Assembly: GCF_014651015.1 (NCBI RefSeq)
Contig: NZ_BMWB01000007.1
Span: 202,262-266,261 of the forward strand
Source of the DNA: Streptomyces xantholiticus
GTDB lineage: Bacteria > Actinomycetota > Actinomycetes > Streptomycetales > Streptomycetaceae
DNA: 64,000 nt
Direction: 5' to 3'
A program made the position numbers and the translations under genes. The notes under the pieces were generated by a model. It saw only the letters and a list, made by a program, of their open reading frames with translations. It did no database searches and had not been told where the DNA came from. Positions 41,039 through 51,324 of the stretch are shown here, piece after piece. How positions within the stretch are numbered: the first letter of the stretch is position 1; each line of letters begins with the position of its first letter.

Positions 41039-42315
41039 ACGACCCGAGCACCGCGCCCGAACTCTTCACCTGGGAGTTCGCGACCGACCCGTACCCCGCC
41101 TACGCCTGGCTGCGCGAGCACTCGCCCGTGCACAGGACCCGACTGCCCAGCGGGGTCGAGGCGTGGCTGGTGACCCGTTACACGGACGCCCGGCAGGCGC
41201 TCGCCGACCAGCGGCTGTCGAAGAACCCGGCGCATCATGACGAACCCGCGCATGCCAAGGGGAAGACGGGCATTCCCGGCGAGCGCAAGGCAGAGCTGAT
41301 GACGCATCTGCTGAACATCGACCCGCCGGACCACACCCGGCTGCGCCGGCTCGTCTCCAAGGCGTTCACGCCGCGGCGGGTGGCCGAGTTCGCGCCCCGG
41401 GTGCAGGAGCTGACGGACCGGCTCATCGACGCCTTCGTCGACAAGGGGGAGGCGGACCTGATCCACGAGTTCGCGTTCCCGCTCCCCATCTACGCCATCT
41501 GCGACATGCTCGGCGTCCCGCGCGAGGACCAGGACGACTTCCGTGACTGGGCGGGCATGATGATCCGTCATGGCGGGGGTCCGCGCGGCGGCGTCGCCCG
41601 CTCTGTGAAGAGGATGCGGGGATACCTGGCCGAGCTGATCCACCGCAAGCGGGAACAGCCGGGCGACGACCTCATCTCGGGCCTCATCAAGGCGTCCGAC
41701 CACGGCGAGCACCTCACGGAGAACGAGGCCGCCGCGATGGCCTTCATCCTCCTCTTCGCCGGGTTCGAAACCACCGTCAACCTCATCGGCAACGGCGTGT
41801 ACGCGTTGCTGCGCAATCCGGAGCAACGCGAGCGCCTGCAGGCCTCGCTCGCCGCAGGGGAACGGGGGCTGCTGGAGACGGGCGTCGAGGAACTGCTCCG
41901 CTACGACGGTCCGGTGGAGCTCGCGACGTGGCGGTTCGCCACCGAGGCGCTCACCGTCGGCGGGCAGCGGATCGCAGCCGGGGACCCCGTACTCGTCGTC
42001 CTCGCCGCCGCGGACCGAGACCCCGAACGCTTCGCCGACCCGGACGCGCTCGACCTGTCACGGAGCGACAACCAGCATCTGGGGTACGGCCACGGCATCC
42101 ACTACTGCCTCGGCGCACCGCTGGCCCGGCTCGAGGGGCAGACCGCGCTGGCCACGCTGCTCCGCAGAGTGCCCGACCTGCGACTTGCGGAAGATCCAAC
42201 CGATTTGCGGTGGCGTGGAGGGCTCATCATGCGTGGTTTGCGCACTCTGCCCGTTGCCTGGGGACCCGGGGGCGCCCCCGGGGGAATCAAGCCCGGCACG
42301 GCGCAAACCAACTGA
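41035..42315 (+). CDS. Cytochrome P450, CYP107-like
   Basis: 426 residues from GTG overlapping the mazG stop. I-helix LLFAGFETTVNLIGNGVYAL (A-G-x-x-T-T), K-helix EELLRYDGPV, and heme loop LGYGHGIHYCLGAPLARLEG with Cys358 as heme ligand; the first Phe of the usual FGxGxH motif is Leu here. It has the length and meander of soluble bacterial CYP107 enzymes, which need ferredoxin partners. None is encoded nearby. The conserved mazG-P450-rpf neighbourhood suggests the CYP107U type of Streptomyces (from memory). Substrate unknown. Confidence 0.93.
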   Translation: MNDPSTAPELFTWEFATDPYPAYAWLREHSPVHRTRLPSGVEAWLVTRYTDARQALADQRLSKNPAHHDEPAHAKGKTGIPGERKAELMTHLLNIDPPDHTRLRRLVSKAFTPRRVAEFAPRVQELTDRLIDAFVDKGEADLIHEFAFPLPIYAICDMLGVPREDQDDFRDWAGMMIRHGGGPRGGVARSVKRMRGYLAELIHRKREQPGDDLISGLIKASDHGEHLTENEAAAMAFILLFAGFETTVNLIGNGVYALLRNPEQRERLQASLAAGERGLLETGVEELLRYDGPVELATWRFATEALTVGGQRIAAGDPVLVVLAAADRDPERFADPDALDLSRSDNQHLGYGHGIHYCLGAPLARLEGQTALATLLRRVPDLRLAEDPTDLRWRGGLIMRGLRTLPVAWGPGGAPGGIKPGTAQTN

Positions 42316-42359
42316 CGATGCATCAGATCTGTGACTTTCACGTGATCTGCGCTGCATCG
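42316..42359 (+). terminator. Long imperfect hairpin directly after the P450 stop
   Basis: Three stacked inverted segments, CGATGCA/TGCATCG, CAGATC/GATCTG and GTGA/TCAC, with small bulges and loop CTT, give a ~17-bp stem. It begins at the base after the P450 stop, so it probably ends the surA-like/mazG/P450 transcript. It could also act as an operator. Confidence 0.6.
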
Positions 42360-42456
42360 ACTTGTGACTTACGTTCGAATGCGGCTACGTTCACCGTCGA
42401 CTCGGCAGGCATCAGCAGGCCGCAGGGTTAACAACTGTCACGCGAAAGGCAACCGC

Positions 42457-43440
42457 ATGCTCTCCGGGAACGGACGACACCGCCGACCCCGCCAGGCTCC
42501 GGCCCTCATCGTCGCAGCAGGGGTGACCGGTTCGGCCATCGCCATCCCGCTGCTCGGCGCGGGCTCGGCGTCCGCGGCCGAAGCGAGCACCTGGGACCGC
42601 GTCGCGGAGTGCGAGAGCGGCGGAGCCTGGAGCGCCGACTTCGGCAACGGCTTCTACGGCGGACTGCAGTTCTCGCAGGAGACCTGGGCCGCCTACGGCG
42701 GCACCGCCTACGCACCGAGCGCCGACCTCGCGAGCCGATCGCAGCAGATAGCCGTGGCGGAGAAGGTGCTTGCCGCCGAAGGCCCGGATGCCTGGCCGGC
42801 GTGCGGCCCTCTCGCGGGACTGCAGGACGACGGCGCGGACACCGGCGTCGACCCCGGCATCCTGCCGCTGCCGCAGGGAAGTGACGCACCGGCCGACGGG
42901 GCGTCGCCGGACGCCTCGGAGACCTCCGGCGCCCTCGACCCGGCCGAGCCGACCGACGTCACCGGCAGTGGGGCCTCCGAGGACTCTTCGAGCGCTTCGG
43001 GTGAGTCCGGCGCATCGGGCGACGGTGACGCGTCCGAGCCGTCCGGTGACGCCACCGGACAGCCGGTCCCCGAGGGCGGCGACGCCGAAACGGCTCCCGC
43101 GGGCGATGCCGCCCCCTCCGACGACGCGACGTCCGGTACCGGCAAGCACCGCGGCGTGCCCGCCGATGACGAAGCCGAAACGGGCAATGCGGACGACGAC
43201 CGCGAAACCGGTCGTCATGCCTCACGTGGTGACAGTTCAGGACGGGATGGTGTGGACGGGTCAACCGGCCCTGGCGCGTACACCGTTCAGCCCGGCGACA
43301 ACCTGTGCGACATCGCCACCGCGCAGGAGGTCCCCGGCGGGTGGCCGGCCCTCTATGAGGCGAACGAGGAGACGGTCGGCGGCGACCCGGACCTCATCCT
43401 TCCCGGTCAGCGCCTCGATCTGGGCGCGGCGCAGGGCTAG
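42457..43440 (+). CDS. Resuscitation-promoting factor-like cell wall hydrolase with LysM, copy 1
   Basis: 327 residues from ATG 42457, with GAAAGG upstream. Signal peptide: ALIVAAGVTGSAIAIPLLGA then GSASAAEA. The Rpf (transglycosylase-like) domain reads STWDRVAECESGGAWSADFG (catalytic Glu in AECESGG) to AVAEKVLAAEGPDAWPAC. A long Ser/Asp/Ala/Gly-rich linker (~180 residues) follows, then a C-terminal LysM domain (GAYTVQPGDNLCDIATAQEV). It cleaves peptidoglycan in spore germination and growth. No riboswitch is seen in its 141-base leader, in contrast to copy 2. Confidence 0.92.
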   Translation: MLSGNGRHRRPRQAPALIVAAGVTGSAIAIPLLGAGSASAAEASTWDRVAECESGGAWSADFGNGFYGGLQFSQETWAAYGGTAYAPSADLASRSQQIAVAEKVLAAEGPDAWPACGPLAGLQDDGADTGVDPGILPLPQGSDAPADGASPDASETSGALDPAEPTDVTGSGASEDSSSASGESGASGDGDASEPSGDATGQPVPEGGDAETAPAGDAAPSDDATSGTGKHRGVPADDEAETGNADDDRETGRHASRGDSSGRDGVDGSTGPGAYTVQPGDNLCDIATAQEVPGGWPALYEANEETVGGDPDLILPGQRLDLGAAQG

Positions 43441-43591
43441 TTCGCGAGGCGGTTCGCAGGCTTATGTCCGCTTCGTTCGAGTGAGACAAGGGTCTCTTTG
43501 CTGCAACTGGAGCAAATCGCCCGGCGAATTCGACCACTCCGCCCCTCACCTGCGAAAACGGACACTCATCGGTGGCCGGTTCGGGCGTTTT

Positions 43592-43623
43592 CTCCCCGAT
43601 GTTCGACTTTGAACATCGGGGAG
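43592..43623. promoter_or_regulatory. 13-bp perfect dyad upstream of the riboswitch
   Basis: CTCCCCGATGTTC and its complement around a 6-base centre (GACTTT). It lies 150 bases after the first rpf-like gene and 46 bases before the riboswitch, so it could be an operator or terminator. It has no T-run. Confidence 0.5.
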
Positions 43624-43668
43624 TCCTGTGTCTACGGTCTGAACCGCTCGCCATCGCGGGCACCGTCG

Positions 43669-44575
<907 letters not shown>

Positions 44576-44605
44576 CCCCCACCCGTTCGAAACGGGACCC
44601 GAGCA

Positions 44606-44647
44606 CCCCGGTCCGGCGCGCCTTCCCCCGTACGCGCCGGGCCGGGG
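44606..44647 (+). terminator. Terminator after the second rpf-like gene
   Basis: A 15-bp stem (arm CCCCGGTCCGGCGCG, one G-T pair) with a 12-base loop, 30 bases past the stop. The rest of the gap to enolase (44648-44861) should hold the eno promoter; I cannot fix its boxes. Confidence 0.75.
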
Positions 44648-44795
44648 TTCGGTCCGTCCAGGGACCGTCGGCGGGGTCCGCGAATCGGTTACCGGCAGGT
44701 AGATACCGCCCGATTCGTCCCGCCCCAGGGGTCTTGATGCCCTTTTTCGTCCCAGGGGGCGGGCATCGGCCGGCCTTTGCGCCCGGTCCGGTTAG

Positions 44796-46148
<1,353 letters not shown>

Positions 46149-46173
46149 TCACCGGCTGACGCCCTGTCGCACG

Positions 46174-46214
46174 TACGTCCCCGGCCACGGTCCCGTACCG
46201 TGTCCGGGGACGTA
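46174..46214 (+). terminator. Hairpin between enolase and divIC
   Basis: TACGTCCCCGG pairs with CCGGGGACGTA and an inner CACGGT/ACCGTG extends the stem to 17 bp around loop CCCGT. It likely ends most eno transcripts. Confidence 0.8.
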
Positions 46215-46239
46215 GGCGTGTGAAGGGGAGGCGACAGGA

Positions 46240-46722
46240 ATGGCGCGCAGGCCGGAAGCGGACCGGTTCTCCACCGCGACCAGGCTGCGGCTGCTCGGCG
46301 AGCAGACCGCCGAGCGCGTCTACCGCTCCCAGAACCGCCGCCAGGCCCGCCGCTCCCGGCTCACCGGTCGGGCGGCCTTCCTCGCCCTGGTCGTCTGCTC
46401 GCTCGTCGTGGCGCTGGCGTACCCGATGCGCCAGTACGTCTCCCAGCGGGCGGACATCGCCGAGCAGGAACGCCTGATGGACGAGGCGCGCGAGCAGGTC
46501 GATCAGCTCAGGGACGAGAAGGCGCGTCTCCAGGACGACATGTACGTCCGGCGGCTCGCCCGCGAGCACCTGCACTACGTGCTCCCGGGGGAGACCGGCT
46601 ACACCATGATCGACCCCGAGGCCGCGGAGGCGCAGCGCGAAGAGGGCGGCGCGGCCGAACGGCCGTGGTACTCGAACGTATGGAACGGCGTGGACAGCGC
46701 CGACGGTCCGCAGCAGAAGTAA
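46240..46722 (+). CDS. divIC: Septum formation initiator DivIC/FtsB-like protein
   Basis: 160 residues. A basic cytoplasmic N-terminus (~45 residues) precedes one helix (AFLALVVCSLVVALAYPMRQ) and then a coiled coil (SQRADIAEQERLMDEAREQV, LRDEKARLQDDM). YVRRLAREHLHYVLPGETGY is the family's closing motif. It works with FtsL/FtsQ at the division septum, and in Streptomyces at sporulation septa. First gene of a run with DUF501 and ppx. Confidence 0.92.
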   Translation: MARRPEADRFSTATRLRLLGEQTAERVYRSQNRRQARRSRLTGRAAFLALVVCSLVVALAYPMRQYVSQRADIAEQERLMDEAREQVDQLRDEKARLQDDMYVRRLAREHLHYVLPGETGYTMIDPEAAEAQREEGGAAERPWYSNVWNGVDSADGPQQK

Positions 46723-46741
46723 GTCAGCGAGCAAGGCAGGC

Positions 46742-47278
46742 ATGGAAACTCCTCCTCCCACCACCGAGCCCACCGAGCCCACCGACGCGGACGTCGCCGC
46801 GTTCAAGGAGCAGCTCGGCCGGCCGCCGCGCGGTCTGCGCTCGATCGCGCACCGCTGCCCCTGCGGGCAGCCCGACGTCGTCGAGACCGCGCCGCGGCTC
46901 CCCGACGGGACCCCCTTCCCGACGCTGTACTACCTGACGTGTCCGCGGGCCGCCTCGGCGATCGGCACGCTGGAGGCGAACGGCGTCATGAAGGAGATGA
47001 CCGACCGCCTGGCGGCCGACCCCGAACTCGCCGCCGCGTACCGGGCCGCCCACGAGGACTACATCGCGCGCCGTGACGCCATCGAGGTGCTGGAGGGCTT
47101 CCCCAGCGCCGGCGGCATGCCGGACCGCGTGAAGTGCCTGCACGTCCTGGTCGGCCACTCGCTGGCGGCCGGCCCCGGCGTCAACCCGCTGGGCGACGAG
47201 GCGATCGCGATGCTGCCGCAGTGGTGGGCGAAGGGTCCGTGCGTGACCCCGTGCGCCCAGGGAAAGGACGCCGAATGA
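46742..47278 (+). CDS. DUF501 protein
   Basis: 178 residues. The core FKEQLGRPPRGLRSIAHRCP, then PTLYYLTCPRAASAIGTLEA and GMPDRVKCLHVLVGHSLA, is the DUF501 pattern with conserved Cys and His that could bind metal. The gene sits between divIC and ppx, as is usual in actinobacteria. No function is established that I know. The ppx start overlaps its stop. Confidence 0.92.
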   Translation: METPPPTTEPTEPTDADVAAFKEQLGRPPRGLRSIAHRCPCGQPDVVETAPRLPDGTPFPTLYYLTCPRAASAIGTLEANGVMKEMTDRLAADPELAAAYRAAHEDYIARRDAIEVLEGFPSAGGMPDRVKCLHVLVGHSLAAGPGVNPLGDEAIAMLPQWWAKGPCVTPCAQGKDAE

Positions 47279-48222
47279 CCCGCGTCGCCGCCATCGACTG
47301 CGGCACCAACTCCATCCGCCTGCTGGTCGCGGACGTGGACCCCGCCACCGGCAAACTGGTCGACCTCGACCGTCGTATGACGATCGTCCGCCTCGGTCAG
47401 GACGTCGACCGCACCGGCCGGCTCGCCCCCGAGGCGCTGGAGCGGACGTTCGCCGCCTGCCGCGAATACGCCGCCGCCATCGAACAGCACGGTGCCCACC
47501 GCCTGCGCTTCGTCGCCACGTCCGCGTCCCGGGACGCCGAGAACCGGGACGAGTTCGTCGCCGGTGTCCTCGACATCCTCGGCGTCGAGCCCGAAGTGAT
47601 CACCGGTGACCAGGAGGCCGAGTTCTCCTTCACCGGCGCCACGAACTCCCTCGACGGCCGTTCCGACCTCGGCAAGCCCTATCTCGTCGTCGACATCGGC
47701 GGCGGTTCCACCGAGTTCGTGGTCGGCGAGGAGCATGCCCGGGCCGCCCGGTCCGTCGACATCGGCTGCGTACGGATGACCGAGCGGCACGCGCCGGCCG
47801 GCCCGGCGACGCCGGAACAGATCGCCGCCATCACCGCGGACATCGAGGCGGCGCTCGACGACGTCGAGAAGACCGTGCCGATCAGGCAGGCGCACACCCT
47901 CGTCGGGCTCGCCGGCTCGGTGACGACGGTCGCCGGGATCGCGCTCGGCCTGGACGAGTACGACTCCGAGGCGATCCACCACTCGCGGATCTCCTACGAG
48001 CAGGTCGAGGAGGTCACCACCATGCTGCTGAACTCCACGCACGACGAGCGCGCCGCGATCGGCGTGATGCACCCCGGCCGCGTCGACGTGATCGCGGCCG
48101 GGGCGCTGGTGCTGCTGACGGTCATGCGACGCATCGGGGCCCGCGAGGTGGTCGTGAGCGAGCACGACATCCTCGACGGCATCGCCTTCAGCGTCGCCGA
48201 CCAGGGCCAGGCCGGGGACTAG
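47275..48222 (+). CDS. Exopolyphosphatase/GppA-family phosphatase
   Basis: 315 residues from ATG 47275 (ATGA overlap with DUF501). An actin-like ATPase fold with VAAIDCGTNSIRLLVADVD at the N-terminus, FVATSASRDAENRDEF, and the phosphate loop VVDIGGGSTEFVVG, then GLAGSVTTVAG. It hydrolyses polyphosphate and/or pppGpp. It is the short (~310-residue) actinobacterial form without the HD-like C-terminal domain. Confidence 0.93.
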   Translation: MTRVAAIDCGTNSIRLLVADVDPATGKLVDLDRRMTIVRLGQDVDRTGRLAPEALERTFAACREYAAAIEQHGAHRLRFVATSASRDAENRDEFVAGVLDILGVEPEVITGDQEAEFSFTGATNSLDGRSDLGKPYLVVDIGGGSTEFVVGEEHARAARSVDIGCVRMTERHAPAGPATPEQIAAITADIEAALDDVEKTVPIRQAHTLVGLAGSVTTVAGIALGLDEYDSEAIHHSRISYEQVEEVTTMLLNSTHDERAAIGVMHPGRVDVIAAGALVLLTVMRRIGAREVVVSEHDILDGIAFSVADQGQAGD

Positions 48223-49025
48223 GACGCGGCCGCCGGCTCCGGGGCCGGGGTGAGCACGACGAATTCCGCCCCGGCCGGGTCGCTGCACACCGCGAGCCGG
48301 CCGACGCCCTCCGCGTCCTCGGGGCCCATCGAGACCGACCCGCCGTTCTCCCGTACGAGGGCGACCGTGGCGTCGCAGTCGGCGGAGCCGAAGACGGGGT
48401 GCCAGTACGGCCGTACATCCCCGGACGCGAACATGTCGGGGACCGCCATCACGCCGCCGAACATCCGCTCCGGCGGGCAGTCCTTGGGCGTCACCATCGT
48501 GTACGTGCCGCCGCCGCCCGGGAGCTCCATGTCCTGGCCGGTCCAGCCGAATACGGTGCGGTAGAACTCCTGCGCCGCCTGCGAGTCGGTGGTGTAGAGC
48601 TCGACCCAGCCGAGGCTGCCGGGCCCGTCGGCGGCCTGGATGCCGGGGTAGCTGCCGGGCTGCCAGAGCGCGAACTGGGCGCCCTGCGCATCGGTGACCT
48701 GGGCGAACCGGCCCTCTTCCGACACCTCGGACGGCGGGGTGCGGACGGAGCCGCCGGCCTGCTCGACGGCCTTGACGCTCGCCTCGATGTCCGGGGTGTG
48801 GAAGTAGATCATCCAGGCCGAGCGGGCGCCCTCCTCGGTGAGCTGCCCGACCGCGCCCACCACCTTGCCGTCGAGACGGAAGGACTTGTAGGTGCTCATC
48901 TCCGGGTCGAAGGCCTGGGCCTCCCAGCCGAACACGGCGCCGTAGAAGGTCGCCGCCGCGTCCACGTCGGGGGCGCCCAGGTCGATCCAGGCGGGGGAGC
49001 CGGGGACGAAGTCAGTGGTGATCAC
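48219..49025 (-). CDS. Double VOC (glyoxalase/bleomycin-resistance) domain protein
   Basis: About 268 residues from GTG 49025 (VITTDFVPGSPAWIDLGAPD), with AAAGGGAAG just upstream; the ATG at 49043 is part of that site. Two VOC repeats: PAWIDLGAPDVDAAATFYGA with FGWEAQ, and GWVELYTTDSQAAQEFYRTV with FGWTGQ. Members are metal-binding enzymes or drug-binding proteins; the Streptomyces form is often called a hydroxylase-like VOC protein. Its 3' end overlaps ppx by four bases, convergently. Confidence 0.9.
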   Translation of the reverse strand: MITTDFVPGSPAWIDLGAPDVDAAATFYGAVFGWEAQAFDPEMSTYKSFRLDGKVVGAVGQLTEEGARSAWMIYFHTPDIEASVKAVEQAGGSVRTPPSEVSEEGRFAQVTDAQGAQFALWQPGSYPGIQAADGPGSLGWVELYTTDSQAAQEFYRTVFGWTGQDMELPGGGGTYTMVTPKDCPPERMFGGVMAVPDMFASGDVRPYWHPVFGSADCDATVALVRENGGSVSMGPEDAEGVGRLAVCSDPAGAEFVVLTPAPEPAAAS

Positions 49026-49260
49026 ACGCTTCCCTTTCTCCATGATTCACCCGGTTCTGTCCGGGGTTCTGTGGATCTGTGAGGTGTTGCGTTCAGCCTG
49101 GCACCACGCGTGGGCCCAGGCCCGTCGACCCGCGGTGCGGTTCACCACGACGGTTCGCCGCGAGATGCATGGCGAGGTCCGTGCCTGGTTGTGCCGAGGT
49201 CCGGCCGCATCGGGCTGGTCCGTCACGAGGTCCGTCCCGAGGATCAACGCCGACGGTCCG
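49026..49260. other. Intergenic region upstream of the VOC gene
   Basis: No gene supported. It carries the VOC promoter and the downstream end of hxlR. I see no clear hairpin or operator. Confidence 0.4.
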
Positions 49261-49617
49261 CTACGGCATCGGCCCCGAGTGCTCCGGCACGCTGTCGATC
49301 ACATGCTCGCGCCCCCACGCGCCCAGCGGCTCCAGCGCCGCGTTGAGCGTCGCGCCGCGCGGTGTGAGGGAGTACTCGACGCGCGGCGGAACTTCGTCGT
49401 ACTCCTCGCGGTGCACGATGCCGTCCGCCTCCAGCTCCCTCAGGTGCGAGGCGAGGACCTTCTCCGTCACGCCCGGCAGCAGTCGGCGCAGCTCGCCGAA
49501 ACGGCACGCCTGCTCGGCGAGCGCCCAGAGGATCAGTACCTTCCACTTCCCGCTGATCACGTCCATCGCCGCGTCGATCCCGCAGTGGTACGCCCCCGGC
49601 CTGCGCGTGGTCGCCAT
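49261..49617 (-). CDS. HxlR-family winged-helix regulator
   Basis: 118 residues with the family start YHCGIDAAMDVISGKWKVLI, then LRRLLPGVTEKVLASHLREL as the recognition helix region and the beta-wing LEADGIVHREEYDEVPPRVE followed by YSLTPRG. A conserved Cys near the N-terminus (Cys12) is compatible with redox or electrophile sensing. Divergent from the reductase at 49714, its probable target. Confidence 0.95.
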   Translation of the reverse strand: MATTRRPGAYHCGIDAAMDVISGKWKVLILWALAEQACRFGELRRLLPGVTEKVLASHLRELEADGIVHREEYDEVPPRVEYSLTPRGATLNAALEPLGAWGREHVIDSVPEHSGPMP

Positions 49618-49660
49618 GTGCCGGCCCTCCTGCCTGCTCGCTCACCCCCGGGTAACCACC

Positions 49661-49679
49661 CACTCGAAAGTGCGTACTT
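49661..49679. promoter_or_regulatory. Operator-like repeats between hxlR and the reductase gene
   Basis: CACTCGAAAGTG (49661-49672) overlaps AAGTGCGTACTT (49668-49679), which has AAGT/ACTT half-sites typical of HxlR operators. The site lies about 45 bases from the hxlR start and 35 from the reductase start. The first 12 bases recur at 8896-8907. Confidence 0.5.
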
Positions 49680-49713
49680 GATGGTCCCGGGGCCCGGGAC
49701 AAGGCTAAACGGC

Positions 49714-50595
49714 ATGACTGACAACACCGTTGGAAAACGTCCCCTGTCCGTTCTCGGGCTCGGCGCCATGGGTGCCGCTCTGGCCTTCGCCTGGCTCGCC
49801 GCCGGTCATCCGGTCACCGTCTGGAACCGCACACCCGCACGGGCCGAGCCGCTCGCGGCGGCGGGTGCGTCGGTCGCCGCCTCCGCCGCGGAGGCCGTGG
49901 CGGCGAACGCACTGGTGGTGCTCTGCCTGCTCGACGACGACTCCGTCGGCGAGGCGCTCGCGGAGGCGGACCTGTCCGGCAAGGACCTGGTGAACCTCAC
50001 GACCGGCAGTCCCGCCGACGCCCGGGCCCGCGCCGAATGGGCGCGGGAGCGTGGGGCGCGTCTGCTGGACGGCGGCATCATGGCCGTACCGCCGATGATC
50101 GGAGTCCCCGAGACCGGGGGCTATGTCTTCTACAGCGGCTCCCGCGACCTCTTCGACACCCACCGGGACACCCTCGCGGTGCCTTCCGGCACGAGGTACG
50201 TGGGGGAGGACCCCGGCTTCGCGGCGCTGCACGACGTGGCGCTGCTCAGCGCGATGACCGGAATGTTCGCCGGGGTGCACCACGCCTTCGCGCTGATTCG
50301 CAAGGAGGACATCGCGCCGAAGGGGTTCGCCGCGCTGCTCGCGGACTGGCTGGTCGCCATGGCGTCCATGGTGCACACGACCGGGGACCGGCTGGAGAGC
50401 GGGGACCGCACGACGGGCGTCGTGTCCAACCTCGCCATGATGGTCGCCGGAGACGCCACGTTGCTGCGCACCGCGGAAGAGCAGGGCGTCAGCCCCGAAC
50501 TGCTGACCCCCTACATGGCGCTGATGGCGCGGCATCTCCAGGACGGGCACGGCGAAGAGGACGGCACCGGCGCGATCGACCTGCTGGTCCGGTGA
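49714..50595 (+). CDS. NADP-dependent reductase (6PGDH/imine-reductase-like)
   Basis: 293 residues from ATG 49714. Rossmann start SVLGLGAMGAALAFAWLAAG with VTVWNRTPARAE (NADP-type Arg after the second strand), LVVLCLLDDDSVGEAL, and LLDGGIMAVPPMIGVPETGG. The all-helical C-terminal domain includes ALLADWLVAMASMVH and DGHGEEDGTGAIDLLVR. The imine-reductase/beta-hydroxyacid dehydrogenase-like group with a NAD_binding_2 domain fits best. Divergent HxlR control suggests an inducible detoxification enzyme. Confidence 0.9.
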   Translation: MTDNTVGKRPLSVLGLGAMGAALAFAWLAAGHPVTVWNRTPARAEPLAAAGASVAASAAEAVAANALVVLCLLDDDSVGEALAEADLSGKDLVNLTTGSPADARARAEWARERGARLLDGGIMAVPPMIGVPETGGYVFYSGSRDLFDTHRDTLAVPSGTRYVGEDPGFAALHDVALLSAMTGMFAGVHHAFALIRKEDIAPKGFAALLADWLVAMASMVHTTGDRLESGDRTTGVVSNLAMMVAGDATLLRTAEEQGVSPELLTPYMALMARHLQDGHGEEDGTGAIDLLVR

Positions 50596-51324
50596 GCCGT
50601 TGGCCGGTGGCCCCGACGAGCGCCCGGTCCGGCCGGCGGTGCGGTGGGCCCGGGGCAGTCCGGCTTCCCCCTTCCCCCGGGCGTGCGGAAGGCCCGGGAC
50701 AGGACGGTCGAGCCGGGTTGCTCACCGACCCGGCCGGCCGTGCGCAGCCGGATCGGGGACCCGGACGCGCTGCGCCGGGGACTGCGCGCGGCCGGAGCGC
50801 GGGATCGCGCCCGGCGCGACCGCGGGTGCGAAGGGGGCAGGGCTTTGCCCGCCGACCGGGCCGCTCCGAGCGGACGCCGGGCCGTCCGCCGACCGCTCTC
50901 GTCGCCGGGACCGGGGGTGCCCGGAAGCCGCTCGCGGAGGGGGCGCGGGCGGCCCGGACGGGCCTCTTGGACCGGCCCGGCGGCCCCTCGCGAGAAACTT
51001 CGTGAAGTTCTTCACAAGGAAAAGCGTCCCGATGCGGCCGCCGGAACCCCGATAGCCCGCCCGCGCCCGCTTGTTGGGATCGGAACCGGCACATTCGAAG
51101 GTGTACGGACACGTCGGCCCCCAGAGCGAAAGGGGCGGTGGTCCGGTTGCCCATACGCCCTACGGGCCAGTTCAGAGGGCTGATCGACGCATCCCGGGGT
51201 GGCGCCGTTCCCCGTCGAGGCCATGACCTCGGTCACGTGGGCGGGGCAGTGTAACAGAGAGGGCGGAAGTGCTTGTGAAGGGGCTCACGAGCACCCCCTC
51301 CGAGGGGGGTGGATACTCGATGGC
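50596..51324. other. 729-base intergenic region upstream of ndh
   Basis: I find no convincing gene; open frames here lack ribosome sites and family features. It is very GC-rich to about 50990, then shows AT-richer DNA with a Rex-like operator at 51001-51016. A short hairpin (CCCCCT/AGGGGG, 51294-51308) lies just before the ndh start. The ndh promoter is probably near the Rex site, giving a long 5' leader. Confidence 0.5.
51001..51016. promoter_or_regulatory. Rex operator-like palindrome upstream of ndh
   Basis: CGTGAAGTTCTTCACA compares with the published Streptomyces Rex operator TGTGAACGCGTTCACA: both GTGAA/TTCAC half-sites match with a 4-base spacer and only the first outer base differs. 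Rex is an NADH-sensing repressor of respiratory genes, so a site upstream of type II NADH dehydrogenase is biologically sensible. It is about 310 bases before the start codon. Confidence 0.7.

Noticed and set aside
49047..49247. 66-residue minus frame between the VOC and hxlR genes
   Set aside because: No ribosome site, no recognisable features, poor codon pattern.
50489..51154. Open frames on both strands in the gap before ndh
   Set aside because: Arg/Pro/Gly-rich translations with no ribosome site, no family features and overlap with the 3' end of the reductase; typical of GC-rich shadow frames.
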